Positions 27,827 to 38,600 of a stretch of 64,000 bases of DNA are shown here, in pieces. Source of the stretch: Oscillospiraceae bacterium. Lineage in GTDB: Bacteria; Bacillota; Clostridia; Oscillospirales; Acutalibacteraceae. The notes under the pieces were generated by a model, which worked only from the letters and a program-made list of their open reading frames with translations, did no database searches and was not told where the DNA came from. The position numbers and the translations under genes are program-made. Position 1 is the stretch's first letter. Every line of letters starts with the position of its first letter. The stretch is from positions 45,864-109,863 of the forward strand of contig JAISJQ010000055.1 in the NCBI GenBank assembly GCA_031261445.1, in the 5' to 3' direction.

Positions 27827-29305
27827 AGCCAGAAAATCCAGCACCGCGTCTTGCAGGCGATCCTTGGCGACCACATTGGGGAAGCGGACGGCTTTGCCCT
27901 GTAGCGCCAGCAGTTGCGGGGGACAGGGCACGCCCGAAAACGCCGCTAGCTGCGTGGCCTGCGCGAACTCGTCGCCCTGCGGTGTCTGCCCAATGGCCGA
28001 GAGCACGGGCGAGACAAACTTGAAGGGGCTGGCCGTGGCGGCAATGACCGCTGGGGTCTGGTCGCCCGTTTCGCGGCGATACTGCGCCAGCGCGTGTACG
28101 CCCACGGCGGTGTGCGGGTCGCAGAGATAGTGCGCGTTTTTCCACGTGTCGCCAATGGTGCTCTTCGTTGCCTCTTCGTCGGCGGAGTCCGCCCAGAAGA
28201 GGGATTGGAGTTTCGCCAGCACGCTGTCGGGCACGGTGTAGCTGCCCGTCTCTTTCAGCGAGCGCATCCATGCGGCCGTCTGCCCCGCGTCGCGGTCGGC
28301 CAGCAGGAACAATAGCCGCTCCAGATTGCTGGAGATGAGGATGTCCATGCTGGGCGAGATGGTGGTGTAAAAATCCCGCCGCGCGGTGTACGTGCCCGTG
28401 CGGATGAAGTCCGTCAGGACGCGGTTGCGGTTGCTGGCGCACAGGAGCTTGCCCACGGGCAGCCCCATCTCCCGCGCAAAGTAGGCGGCCAAAATGTTGC
28501 CGAAATTCCCCGTGGGGACAACAAAGTGCACCTGGTCGCCCAGCCGCACCGTGCCGTTTTTGACTAGATCCACATACGCGCTGAAATAATACACAATCTG
28601 CGGCACCAGACGCCCCCAGTTGATGGAGTTCGCGCTGGAGAACGCCAACGACTTTTCCCGCAGTTTTGCGCACACCGCCGGGTCGGTGAAGATTTCCTTC
28701 ACGCCGGTTTGGGCATCGTCAAAGTTGCCCTCCACGGCGCAGACACCCACATTGTTGCCCGCCTGCGTGACCATCTGCAGGCGTTGCATGGGGCTGACGC
28801 CCTCTTGCGGATAGAAGACCAACACGTGCGTGCCGGGCACATCGCGGAAGCCTTCCAGCGCGGCCTTGCCCGTGTCGCCGGACGTGGCCACCAAAATCAC
28901 CAGTTCCCCCGCGCCGGACTTCTGCGCACTCTTCGCCAGCAACCACGGCAAGAGCTGCAACGCCATGTCTTTGAACGCGCAGGTTGGGCCGTGGAACAGT
29001 TCCGACAGATAGGTCGTGTCGTCCAGCCGGGCGAGCGGCGCAATCTCCGAGCGAGCGAACTGCGCACCGTAAGCGCCCTGCACGCATTCGCGCAATTCAT
29101 CGGCAGAAAAATCCGTTAAATAGGGCGCGAGAATCTTTTGGGCACGCGCAACATAAGGCAGGTCGGCTAGTTGGCCGATTTCGGCGAGGGATAGGGTGGG
29201 AATCTCCGCCGGCAGATACAGGCCGCCCTCGGGGGAAAGTCCCCGGGCAATGGCTTGGGCAGAGCTGACGCGCACAGCCGCATCCCGCGTGCTTTGGTAA
29301 TCCAT
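27824..29305 (-). CDS. thrC: threonine synthase
   Basis: MDYQSTRDAAVRVSSAQAIARGLSPEGGLYLP, GPTCAFKDMALQLLP, ATSGDTGKAALEGF. Confidence 0.95.
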   Translation of the reverse strand: MDYQSTRDAAVRVSSAQAIARGLSPEGGLYLPAEIPTLSLAEIGQLADLPYVARAQKILAPYLTDFSADELRECVQGAYGAQFARSEIAPLARLDDTTYLSELFHGPTCAFKDMALQLLPWLLAKSAQKSGAGELVILVATSGDTGKAALEGFRDVPGTHVLVFYPQEGVSPMQRLQMVTQAGNNVGVCAVEGNFDDAQTGVKEIFTDPAVCAKLREKSLAFSSANSINWGRLVPQIVYYFSAYVDLVKNGTVRLGDQVHFVVPTGNFGNILAAYFAREMGLPVGKLLCASNRNRVLTDFIRTGTYTARRDFYTTISPSMDILISSNLERLLFLLADRDAGQTAAWMRSLKETGSYTVPDSVLAKLQSLFWADSADEEATKSTIGDTWKNAHYLCDPHTAVGVHALAQYRRETGDQTPAVIAATASPFKFVSPVLSAIGQTPQGDEFAQATQLAAFSGVPCPPQLLALQGKAVRFPNVVAKDRLQDAVLDFLA

Positions 29306-29399
29306 GATGCTGTCCTTTTCGGGCAAGTTTGTCGGTCCAACGCCGAACGGACATATTATACCGTTTTGCGGGGGGAGATGTCAAGCCAAAGGCTTGTCT

Positions 29400-29503
29400 A
29401 GGTAATAGGTAATAGTGAATAGTGAATAGGTGTTGAGATTATGAGGTGCGAGGGTAGGGGCGGATGATAATCCCAACACCTATTCACTATTACCTATTCA
29501 CTG
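29400..29503. repeat. heptad repeat hairpin, CTATTNN/AATAGNN lexicon, contains rnfB stop
   Basis: AATAGGT AATAGTG AATAGTG AATAGGTGTTG ... CAACAC CTATTCA CTATTAC CTATTCA. Confidence 0.88.
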
Positions 29504-30286
29504 AATCGCGCCGACGGGGCAGACTTTGGCGCATTCGCCGCAGGCGATGCAGCGGTCGGCGTCGATGCGTGCCATAAAGTTCGTCACTTTCGCCGCACCG
29601 TTGGGGCAGACTTTTTCGCACTTCTTGCAGCCGATGCAGCCCTTCGTGCAGACCTTGCGGGTGTCGCCGCCCTTGAGGGTGGAGCAGCACAGCACGGCGG
29701 GCACAGGGTGCTCTTTTTGAACCAGCACAATCAGATCTTTGGGGCATACCGCCACGCAGGCCTTGCACGCGCGGCATTTTTCACTTTCCACACGCGCAAT
29801 GCCGTCCGGGCAGACGCGAATGGCATCGTAGGGGCAGACCACCGCGCAGTCGCCCAGACCGATGCAGCCGCAGGGGCAGGCCTTCACGCCGCCGGCTAGC
29901 TGGGCGGCCATGCGGCACGAGCGCATCCCGCTGTAGTGATAGGTCTTTTTGGCCACATTCTCGCCGCCCTGACAGCGCACCACGGCCACTTGCGGCACAA
30001 TGTGCTCGCTGGAAAAGCCCGTCAGTTTGCCGATCTCCTGCGCGACTTCGTCGCCGCCCGGCGCACAGAGACCCGCGTTGGTTTCCGCGCCCGTGTGCAA
30101 GGCCTTCGCGTAGCCCGCGCAGCCGCTGAAGCCGCACGCGCCGCAGTTGACGCCGGGCAGCACGGCCAGAATGTGCTCTTCGTGCTCGTCCACCGGCACG
30201 GCCAGCTTTTCGGACACAAACGCCAGCCCCAGCCCCAAAACCAGCGCCAGAGCCGCAACAAACCCAATCGGTATGATAATCTGCAT
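29498..30286 (-). CDS. rnfB: electron transport complex subunit RnfB
   Basis: LPGVNCGACGFSGCAGYAKAL plus two 4Fe-4S clusters. Confidence 0.95.
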   Translation of the reverse strand: MQIIIPIGFVAALALVLGLGLAFVSEKLAVPVDEHEEHILAVLPGVNCGACGFSGCAGYAKALHTGAETNAGLCAPGGDEVAQEIGKLTGFSSEHIVPQVAVVRCQGGENVAKKTYHYSGMRSCRMAAQLAGGVKACPCGCIGLGDCAVVCPYDAIRVCPDGIARVESEKCRACKACVAVCPKDLIVLVQKEHPVPAVLCCSTLKGGDTRKVCTKGCIGCKKCEKVCPNGAAKVTNFMARIDADRCIACGECAKVCPVGAIQ

Positions 30287-30302
30287 AAAAAACCCACTTT
30301 TC

Positions 30303-30391
30303 CAATTAACAATTGACAATGAACAATTGCACATGGTGCGCGGTGTAGCCCTGCAAACAATTGTACATTGTTCTTTGTTCATTGTTAATTA
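30303..30391. repeat. heptad repeat hairpin, CAATGAA/TTCATTG lexicon, contains rnfA stop
   Basis: AATTAACAATTGACAATGAACAATT ... AATTGTACATTGTTCTTTGTTCATTGTTAATT. Confidence 0.88.
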
Positions 30392-30975
30392 AAAATATTT
30401 TCAGCGATGCCCGCAAAGCCTAGGAAGGACATGCTCACCAAGCTGGCGGCGGCCAGCGTGGCGGGCAAGCCCTTGAGGGATTTCGGGATCTCCGCGCTCT
30501 CCAGCCGCTCGCGCACGCCCGCAAAGAGGATCATCGCCACCAAAAAGCCCAGTCCGCCCGCCAGAGAGGTCGCCAGTGCTTGCGGGTAGTCCAGCTGATT
30601 TTGGATGTTCAGCAACACCACGCCCAGCACCGCGCAGTTGGTCGTGATGAGCGGCAGGTAGATGCCCAGCGCGTCATACAGCGGCGGCAAAAAGCGCTTG
30701 AGAACGACTTCCAGTAGCTGCACTAAGCCGGCGATCACTAGGATGAACACCACCGTTTGCAGGTATTCCAAGCCGCGCGGGACGAGGAGGTACGCGTTGA
30801 TGGGCCACGTGGCCGCCGTGGCCAGCACCATCACGAAGATGACCGCAACGCTCATCCCCGCCGCTGTGCCCACTTTTTTGCTCACGCCCAAAAACGGGCA
30901 GATGCCCAAAAATCGCGCCAGCACAAAGTTTTGCGTCAGGATGCCCGTGATGAGGATGGTGATGAAAATCTTCAT
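30385..30975 (-). CDS. rnfA: electron transport complex subunit RnfA
   Basis: MKIFITILITGILTQNFVLARFLGICPFLGVSKKV. Confidence 0.94.
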   Translation of the reverse strand: MKIFITILITGILTQNFVLARFLGICPFLGVSKKVGTAAGMSVAVIFVMVLATAATWPINAYLLVPRGLEYLQTVVFILVIAGLVQLLEVVLKRFLPPLYDALGIYLPLITTNCAVLGVVLLNIQNQLDYPQALATSLAGGLGFLVAMILFAGVRERLESAEIPKSLKGLPATLAAASLVSMSFLGFAGIAENIFN

Positions 30976-31703
30976 GCGCTCGCCTCCTCTGGGTGACAGG
31001 TGGCGGCCATGGGGCAGTTGCCGCAGACAGAGGATGGCGGTGCTTTGTCCCGCCCAATTTTGGACGAGAGCGCAATGAGTAGTCCGAACACCAGCAGCCC
31101 CCCCGGTGCCATGATGAAGAACGCGATGGGGGCGAGGTAGTTCCCCTCGCCCAGCAGCGTCCAACCGTTAAAGCCGCCCAGCGTGTTCTCGCCAAAAACG
31201 CCCAGCAGGCTCTGCGCCCCGCTCAGGAACGTGCCCGCGCCGAGGATCTCGCGCACCGTGCCCATGCACAGCAGGGCGGCCGTGAAGCCCACGCCCATGC
31301 CCGCGCCGTCCGCCGCGCTGGCCAGCACGGGGTTTTGCCCCGCAAAGGCCTCCGCGCGTCCCAGCAAGATGCAGTTGACGGTGATCAGCGGCAAAAACAC
31401 GCCCAGTGCCACGTCCAGTGCCGGCACAAACGCCTTGACGAGCATTTGCACCACGCTGGTGAAGGACGCGATGACCACGATATACGCCGGGATGCGCAGT
31501 TTATCCGGGATGATTTTGCGCAGTGCCGAGACGGTGACGTTGGCGCAGATGAGCACCAGCAAGACGGCGATGCCCATGCCCAGCGCGTTGACGGCGGAGC
31601 TGGTCACCGCCAAAGTGGGGCAAGTGCCCAGCACGAGGCGCAGCACGGGGTTCTCCCGCAGGATGCCCTTGCTGAATTCTTTGGATAGTGCAGTTTTGGC
31701 CAT
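30972..31703 (-). CDS. rnfE: electron transport complex subunit RnfE
   Basis: NPVLRLVLGTCPTLAVTSSAVNALGMG; operon context. Confidence 0.94.
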   Translation of the reverse strand: MAKTALSKEFSKGILRENPVLRLVLGTCPTLAVTSSAVNALGMGIAVLLVLICANVTVSALRKIIPDKLRIPAYIVVIASFTSVVQMLVKAFVPALDVALGVFLPLITVNCILLGRAEAFAGQNPVLASAADGAGMGVGFTAALLCMGTVREILGAGTFLSGAQSLLGVFGENTLGGFNGWTLLGEGNYLAPIAFFIMAPGGLLVFGLLIALSSKIGRDKAPPSSVCGNCPMAATCHPEEASA

Positions 31704-32257
31704 TATTGCCCGTCCTTTCCGATTTTTGCGGCGTTCTTTAGGGCGGTGTTGACTGCCAGCGTCACCGCGCGGCTGGTGATGGTTGCCCCGGTGATGGCCT
31801 GAATTTCGTTGCCGGCAGGCGCATTCTTACTCACCGCAATGCCCATACGTTTGGCCACGAACTGCGTCAAAAAGGACGCATTCTCCGCCTTCATGCCCAG
31901 CCCCGGCGTCTCGCTCAGGCTCAGGATCTCCACGCCCAGCACCGCGCCGTCTGGACTGACGGCGGTCATCACGGTGATGTCGCCGCCGTAGCCCGTCGCC
32001 GCTGTGTTCCACACAGTGCCCAGAGCATCGCCCTGTGCGTCTTCTGCGCGGAAATACGCCGTGCCGTCGGGCAATGCCGCGTCGTGAAACGCCGTGGCCG
32101 AGGGGATGAGTTTGGCCATGGTGGCTTGTTGCGTCTGCTTCTCCCGCTGAGCGATTTTGGGCGCGGTGAGGCTGTTGGTCACGACCAGTGCCGCCGCGCA
32201 CAGCAAGCAGATGACCGTCAAAATCACGGCCGGGACGAGAATTTTGCTTTTCTTCAT
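31703..32257 (-). CDS. rnfG: electron transport complex subunit RnfG (FMN-binding)
   Basis: ETPGLGMKAENASFLTQF; AITGATITSRAVTLAVNTAL FMN-binding SGAT-like motif. Confidence 0.93.
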   Translation of the reverse strand: MKKSKILVPAVILTVICLLCAAALVVTNSLTAPKIAQREKQTQQATMAKLIPSATAFHDAALPDGTAYFRAEDAQGDALGTVWNTAATGYGGDITVMTAVSPDGAVLGVEILSLSETPGLGMKAENASFLTQFVAKRMGIAVSKNAPAGNEIQAITGATITSRAVTLAVNTALKNAAKIGKDGQ

Positions 32258-32259
32258 GC

Positions 32260-33234
32260 TCAGCTCTCCTGTTCCTTAGAGGCTTTTTGGCTCTTTTTCA
32301 CAGAGCCGAAAATCTTGGGTTGTGTGACGCGCTCAAGGAGCGGCGTGGCGATGTTCATGAGCAAAATGGCGTAGCTGACGCCCTCGGGCATGTTGCCCCA
32401 GAGGCGAATGACCAGCGTCACCCCGCCACAGCCCAGCGCATAGAGCACCTTGCCCCAAGGCGTCATGGGGCTGGTAACGTAGTCCGTCGCCATAAAGAAT
32501 GCGCCCAACAGCAGGCCGCCCGTGAGCACCTGCCGCGCCGCAAAAGCGGCATCCAAGCCGCCCGCGAGGAACATCCCCACGGCCACCGTGCCGATGAAGA
32601 CCAGCGGGATGATGGGGGAGATGATGCGCTTACACAGCAGATACAGGCCGCCCAGCAGGAGCGCGGCCGCGCAGACCTCGCCGTAGCTGCCGCCGTGCTG
32701 TCCCAGCAGGAGGGCGAGCCAGTCGGGGGCATCGCCGCCTGTTTTCAGGATCGCCAAAGGGGTCGCGCCCGTGAGGGCATCGGTGGTGACAGCGGCTTTG
32801 GGCAGATCCCAAGTGGTCAGCGCGATGGGGAAGGAGATGAGCAGGAAAATCCGCCCGGCGATGGCGGGGTTGGCGAAGTTGTGCCCCAGACCGCCGAAAA
32901 ACTGTTTGACCACGATGATGGCAAACGCCGTGCCCAGCGCGGCCATCCACAGCGGCACGCCCACGGGCAGACAAAACGCCAGCAGTGTGCCCGTTACGGC
33001 GGCGGAGAGGTCGCCCAACGTGGACGGCTTTTTGAACAGCGAGCGGATGCCCCACTCGCTCACCAGCGCCGTGCCGATGCACACCAGCGTGACGATCAGC
33101 GAGCGCCAGCCGAAAATCCACACGGCGGCAATTTGCGCGGGCACGAGGGCAATGAGCACATCGAGCATAACGCCTGTGCTGGTTTCCGCCGCGCGAATAT
33201 GGGGCGGCGCGGTGACGGTGACGAGTTTGCTCAT
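32260..33234 (-). CDS. rnfD: electron transport complex subunit RnfD
   Basis: SPHIRA-like APPHIRAAETSTGVMLDVLIALVPA; GATPLAILKTGG. Confidence 0.93.
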   Translation of the reverse strand: MSKLVTVTAPPHIRAAETSTGVMLDVLIALVPAQIAAVWIFGWRSLIVTLVCIGTALVSEWGIRSLFKKPSTLGDLSAAVTGTLLAFCLPVGVPLWMAALGTAFAIIVVKQFFGGLGHNFANPAIAGRIFLLISFPIALTTWDLPKAAVTTDALTGATPLAILKTGGDAPDWLALLLGQHGGSYGEVCAAALLLGGLYLLCKRIISPIIPLVFIGTVAVGMFLAGGLDAAFAARQVLTGGLLLGAFFMATDYVTSPMTPWGKVLYALGCGGVTLVIRLWGNMPEGVSYAILLMNIATPLLERVTQPKIFGSVKKSQKASKEQES

Positions 33235-34583
33235 GCTTTTGTCGCCTCCTTTTGGATGTGCTCTTTGGCCAGACGCATGTGCTGCACCAGCGGCTTGCCC
33301 GCCGGGCAGGTGTAGGCGCAACAGCCGCATTCCATGCAGGTCTCTGTGCCGATGCGCCGCAGGGTGTCTATGTCGCCCAACTGTAGCGCACCCTCCGCTT
33401 TGGCGGGCATCAGGCTCAGGGGACAGGCGCGGTTGCAGCGACCGCAATGCAGACAGTTTCGCTCAGGCTTGACGAACTTTTCGCCCTGCGCAAACGCCAG
33501 AATGGCGTTGTTCTGCTTGAGCGTGGGGAAGTCCGCGTGCGGGAGCGCAAAGCCCATCATGGGGCCGCCCGCGATGATTTTGTACGGCTCTTCGGTCGTC
33601 AGACCGCCGCAGAAGTCGAGGATATCCCGCACGCTCGTCCCGATGGGGGCGCGCACGTTTTTGGGCTCTGCCACCGCCGAACCGTCCACCGTCAGCGAGC
33701 GGGACACCAACGGCTTGCCCGTTTTGAAGTATCTATATAAAGTAGAGACCGTGGTGACGTTGAGCACCATGCAACCCGTATCCGCCGGGAGCGCACCCAC
33801 GGGCACTTTGCGCCCCAACGCCGCCCAGATCATCAGCTTTTCCGCGCCTTGGGGGTAGCGGCTCTTGAGGGTCATGAGCTGCACAGCGTGGGTGCGGTCG
33901 CGCACGTCTTGGGCGATTTTTTGCAGGTGATAGAACACGTCGGTCTTGTTGTCCTCCACCGCGATGATGATGCGCTTGAAGTTGAACTGCTCCAGCAGCA
34001 GATACACGCCCCGCAGCAGGTCGCGGGACTGATCCAAACACTCGCGGTAGTCCACCGTGATGTAGGGCTCGCACTCCGCCGCGTTGATGATGAGCGTATC
34101 CACGTGCTTTTCCGGCGGTACAGTGAGCTTCACGTGCGTCGGGAAGCCCGCGCCGCCCAGCCCCACTAGGCCGCTCTCGCGCACGGCCTTGAGGAAGTCC
34201 GCCGTGTTTTGGACAATAGGCGGCGCAATCTCTGGGCAGAGCGTCATCAGGCCGTCACTCTCAATGGTGATGACCCCCGCGCGGATGGAGTTGGGCAGCA
34301 GGTGCTCGCCGATGGCCGTCACCGTGCCCGAAACGCTCGCGTGAATGGGCGCGGAGACAAACGCGTCCGTGTCCGCAATCTTCTGTCCCACGGTCACGCG
34401 CTCGCCTACCTTAACAATGGGGGCGCAGGGTGCACCGATGTGCTGGCGCATACTGAGCATCACCTGCGTGGGCGTGGGGATGCGCGTGATTTCGCAACCC
34501 GCCGTGTTTTTTTGGTGCGGCACGGGCACGCCGCCATGGATGCGGCGCACAGCGCGGAAAACGTCATGCGGGATTTGTTTCAT
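33231..34583 (-). CDS. rnfC: electron transport complex subunit RnfC
   Basis: GLVGLGGAGFPTHVKL; CLHCGRCNRACPLSLMP, CMECGCCAYTCPAGKPLVQHMRLAK. Confidence 0.94.
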   Translation of the reverse strand: MKQIPHDVFRAVRRIHGGVPVPHQKNTAGCEITRIPTPTQVMLSMRQHIGAPCAPIVKVGERVTVGQKIADTDAFVSAPIHASVSGTVTAIGEHLLPNSIRAGVITIESDGLMTLCPEIAPPIVQNTADFLKAVRESGLVGLGGAGFPTHVKLTVPPEKHVDTLIINAAECEPYITVDYRECLDQSRDLLRGVYLLLEQFNFKRIIIAVEDNKTDVFYHLQKIAQDVRDRTHAVQLMTLKSRYPQGAEKLMIWAALGRKVPVGALPADTGCMVLNVTTVSTLYRYFKTGKPLVSRSLTVDGSAVAEPKNVRAPIGTSVRDILDFCGGLTTEEPYKIIAGGPMMGFALPHADFPTLKQNNAILAFAQGEKFVKPERNCLHCGRCNRACPLSLMPAKAEGALQLGDIDTLRRIGTETCMECGCCAYTCPAGKPLVQHMRLAKEHIQKEATKA

Positions 34584-34595
34584 CAAATTCTCCCA

Positions 34596-34641
34596 GTCTA
34601 GATGCTAGATATTAGATGTTAGATGCTAGAGGTTAGATTCT
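34596..34641. repeat. heptad repeat, TCTAGNN/CTAGATN lexicon
   Basis: CTAGATG CTAGATA TTAGATG TTAGATG CTAGAGG TTAGATT. Confidence 0.82.
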
Positions 34642-34654
34642 TGGTCGCCGAATT

Positions 34655-34733
34655 TGTAGGGGCACACGCCTCGTGCGCCCGCTGGGAATGCAGTGTTGGC
34701 ATGGGTCAGCGGGCGGCAGATTGCCGCCCCTAC
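34655..34733. repeat. GTAGGGGC...GCCCCTAC palindromic composite
   Basis: GTAGGGGCACACGCCTCGTGCGCCC ... GGGCGGCAGATTGCCGCCCCTAC. Confidence 0.75.
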
Positions 34734-34770
34734 GGGTGGATGGCGATTGGATCAGTGCGCCTCTGTATCC

Positions 34771-35286
34771 TCATTCCTCACGGCTTAATACAGGCAGTAG
34801 GATTTTCGATACTGTGCCTGTCAGTGCGCCAGCTAGGAGCGAGAAGACCAGCAGCACGGGCGCGGCGACGGCGAGCTTGCTCGTCCCCATGAGGACGCAC
34901 GCGGCGAGCAGTTGCCCGGCGTTGTGCGCCACGGCGCTCAGGATGCTCACGCCCAGCAGCCCCAATTTGGGCACGCGCAGCAGCAGGAGCATCACGCCTG
35001 TGCTCAGCAGGCCGCCCGCTAGGCTCAGCAAGGCCGCGGTCGTGCCGCGCGTGACGAGGGCAAACATGGCCTTTAATAAGGTAAGCGCCAACGCGGCCGA
35101 CCAATCCAGAGAAAGCGCGGTGAAGAGCACCGCGATGTTCGCCAGCCCCGGCTTTGCGCCCGGCGGCAAATAGGGCAGGGGCGGCAGCAGACTCTCTAGG
35201 AAAGAGAGCGTCAGCGTCAGCGCGGCCAGAATGCCCAAAAGTGCCACGCGCCGCGTGCGGATTTGTTCCTTGCGCACATCACGCAC
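34771..35286 (-). CDS. Gx transporter / HepT-like membrane protein
   Basis: RRVALLGILAALTLTLSFLESLLPPLPYLPPGAKPGLANIAVL. Confidence 0.8.
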   Translation of the reverse strand: MRDVRKEQIRTRRVALLGILAALTLTLSFLESLLPPLPYLPPGAKPGLANIAVLFTALSLDWSAALALTLLKAMFALVTRGTTAALLSLAGGLLSTGVMLLLLRVPKLGLLGVSILSAVAHNAGQLLAACVLMGTSKLAVAAPVLLVFSLLAGALTGTVSKILLPVLSREE

Positions 35287-35616
35287 CCCCGATGACGTAT
35301 TATAGCAGATTCGCGCACAAAATGAAAGACCCTTTGTGAAGTTTGCGGAAGTTTGCGACGGAATAAAATTCCAATCACCCCCATAAAAATGCGTTATGCG
35401 TGGCAGAAAGCGAGGAAGTGGGCAAAATGTGAAAAAAAAATGAAAAAAACTTCTCTTTTTTCCAAAATAGCAACAACTTAGGTATCGAAATGGTGTATAA
35501 TGCTCATTGAAGAGTTATCACTCGTGGCAACTTTGGATAAAACGCGCGAAAAGGTTTCAAAATTGTTGCAAGTGTAATCCGAACAACACGCACATAAAAC
35601 AAGGAGGTCCTAAGAA

Positions 35617-38600
35617 ATGAAGAAATTCTTACGCAAGCTCCCGCGGCGAACATTGAGCATCGTGCTCAGTGTGCTGATGGTGCTCTCTGCGGTGGCCGTT
35701 GTGGTCCCGCTGATGGCCTTGTCGGTCGTTGCGGCCGTCGCCGACGGCGACACGAACTCCAACGCCTGGGCAACAGCTGCAGACGATGTGGAAAAGATCG
35801 TCTGGCTACACGAAACCCTGCCTGGTGCTGCGGCCAACCAGTACGCAAACAACTGGTTCCAAGCTGCGGGTACCTATGCGGCGGCGCAGTACTTTAACTA
35901 CAATCCAAGCAAGAACGTCTATGACACGACAGTTTTTAACGGCGGCGCCCATGGTTCTCCGAACGATAACGCCACCTCTATGGCGAAATCTGAGGACGGA
36001 CTTGAGGCGAACGAAACGGCGCTGATGAACACTGCTAAGAGCAGATTGACCGGCGACAGAGGCGTGCTGACCTTTTCCAAAAGTGTGGCTGAGCAAACGC
36101 GCCTGAAGAACTATCGCCCGCAAATCACCAACATGGGCAACTTGAAGGATGAAGTTGTTGTTTCGGCTAGCTTCACGGTCACGGGTGCTGAAGGTGCTTG
36201 GACCGAACGCTGGGATTCTACCAGCGGCAACGACACTGTAAAGAACGCCCAAGGCTATGCGTGGGTGTATATGTCCGCCAAGTCTGCTCTTACCCAAACC
36301 AAAACGGGCGTTATCCCCAAGGCCATGCACGTGTATGACGACTACTTTGTGCCTGCCATCTTGGATCGTAGCCCCGTTGGGGAAACGCTTGAAACCATTC
36401 AGGGGTGGCTTGACGAGGCACGGGCGGTCATCAACACCTTTGAAGCCACTTCTGGCATAGACCTAGATTGGGCCTACGGCATCATCGGCGAGAAAAAGGG
36501 CAAAGTTGATGCCTACATCGACCTACTTGAGTTCACTCTGACGCTCCCGCAGTATGTGGAGATGGCCGAGTGGTTCCAAGGTCCTGCGGTTGGTCAAACC
36601 GTTGTTATCAACGAGAATCTCAACCAAACAAACTATAACCGCCCGGCCGGCTACGAACCGCGCACCTTCGAGAACGACGTTGCTTACTACTATGGCGACG
36701 ATGCGAGCGCGAAGTACACGCTGGCGGAGCTGGAGGCTCTGCACCTGTTGGCCGTGAGCAAGCTTGCCCAACTGCGTGCCATTGAGAGCAAACTCACGCA
36801 GTGGTCTGTGCTGGTTGCTACAGCAGCTTTGGGCGGCGTGAACATTGATCTGGACTGGGATCAGGTCTGGATTGACAACCTTTACAAAACCGTTGTGCAG
36901 TTCAAACTACACAATATGCTGGACGAAGCGAAGCTCTTGATTGCTGAATCCGATAATCCCCACGAGGGCGTGGCGGACAACTTGAATCCAGACGATCCCG
37001 CAGAGCCTTTTGTGGATTCCGACTATCGCCTGTCGACACAGCGCGTTGTGACCATCAAAGAGATTTTGTCTGGTGACATTGATGCACTCAATGCGTACCG
37101 CGCACAAAGCTTGGACGCGATTGTGGATGCCATCTTTGCGGGTGACTATACGCAAACCAAACTCACCGAGCGCAGAGACTTGCTCAACCATGAGTACGGT
37201 TACCGCGTGGAACTGGGCTTCAGTGAAGAAGTTTGGTACAGCTACCGCGACTTCTTTACCCCGATGTCCGCCAGAAATTGGGCGACCACCAAGCCCGCCG
37301 ATGCCATCGCGCTCTACCTGAGCGAGGAAGAGCACGGCAACGCACCGAAACCCGCCTATAAGGGTTACCAAAAGAACGTCATCGCCTATAACGCGCTGAA
37401 GGCACAGGCACAAGCCGCCCTGAGTGCGCAAGAATTCGGTGAGATCTACGGCGCGTATTCCGAAGACGTGATTATCCCCACGGAAAACATCATCCTCAAT
37501 GGTATTGCGCTGAGCCTGACGAGCTATGTCTACACAGGTATGCAGATCATTGCCAACCTTGAGGAAGCAAACAAAATCCACATTGCCGGCGACACCATTG
37601 ATGTCATCTCTTGGGCGACATTTGCCCAACTGGAAGAAGTCATCAAAACCATTGATGTGGGCGTCTATGAGTTCCTGAAAGACACAAGCAACCTGTGGCG
37701 CTTGGGCACAGCCGACCCGGCCTATACCGCGACAGAAACCGAAACCGATTATCTGTGGCTCATCAACGTTGTGCTCAAGAAGATCAACGACTTTAAAGAT
37801 CATCCTGAGAACTACTATGTATCGACCGATCTGGAAGCCCCCGAGCGTCCCGCCACAGCAAATGACTTTGCGCCCGGGCACAACTACACCGCCACGGACG
37901 ACAAGATGCTCACCGTGCTCAACAAGCTCGACACCTTCCTGTCCACCGGCGACCTGAACAGCCTGCCGCTCGATGCGCTGGGTCTGGATCTCAATTCCAT
38001 TCTCGGCGGTTTAGGCGCAGCTCCCAGTGGCGCACTCAACGTGCCCTCTATCCTCCAAGCCGTTCTGGAAGGCATGCTCCTGAACAACGACACCATCAAC
38101 ATGATCGTTGGCATGGTCTATCCCATGGTTTTGCCGCAATTTGAAAAAGAGTTTAAAAATATTGCGCAACCGAGCATGTTGGACGGCATGGGTGATGGTC
38201 AGATTGTGGAAATCACCCTGCGTCCGTTGCATGACCTGTTTGGCAACAGTGCCTTGAAGGGTCTTCGTTGGACGCAAAACAACGGTCAACTGAACGGCGC
38301 ACCGCCGGCCGACTTCACACTCCCCAACAACACCTTGTCAGATCTGCGTCTGTATCCTGACCTCATGGCCGACGCGCTCGATCCCGTGAAGTTTGCATCC
38401 GCCTACAACGCATTGAAGAAGACGTATAGTGATCACCCAGAACTGAGCACGCCGATCACCATAATGAATAGCAATCCACCCATTTACAACGGCTATTTCT
38501 ATGATCTAGATGTCTGGCACGATGCCAACATCTTTGATTCCAAACTCGGTCGCGATGCGCGAGGCAACCCCATTTTGAATGCGGACGGCGTTGCGGAAGG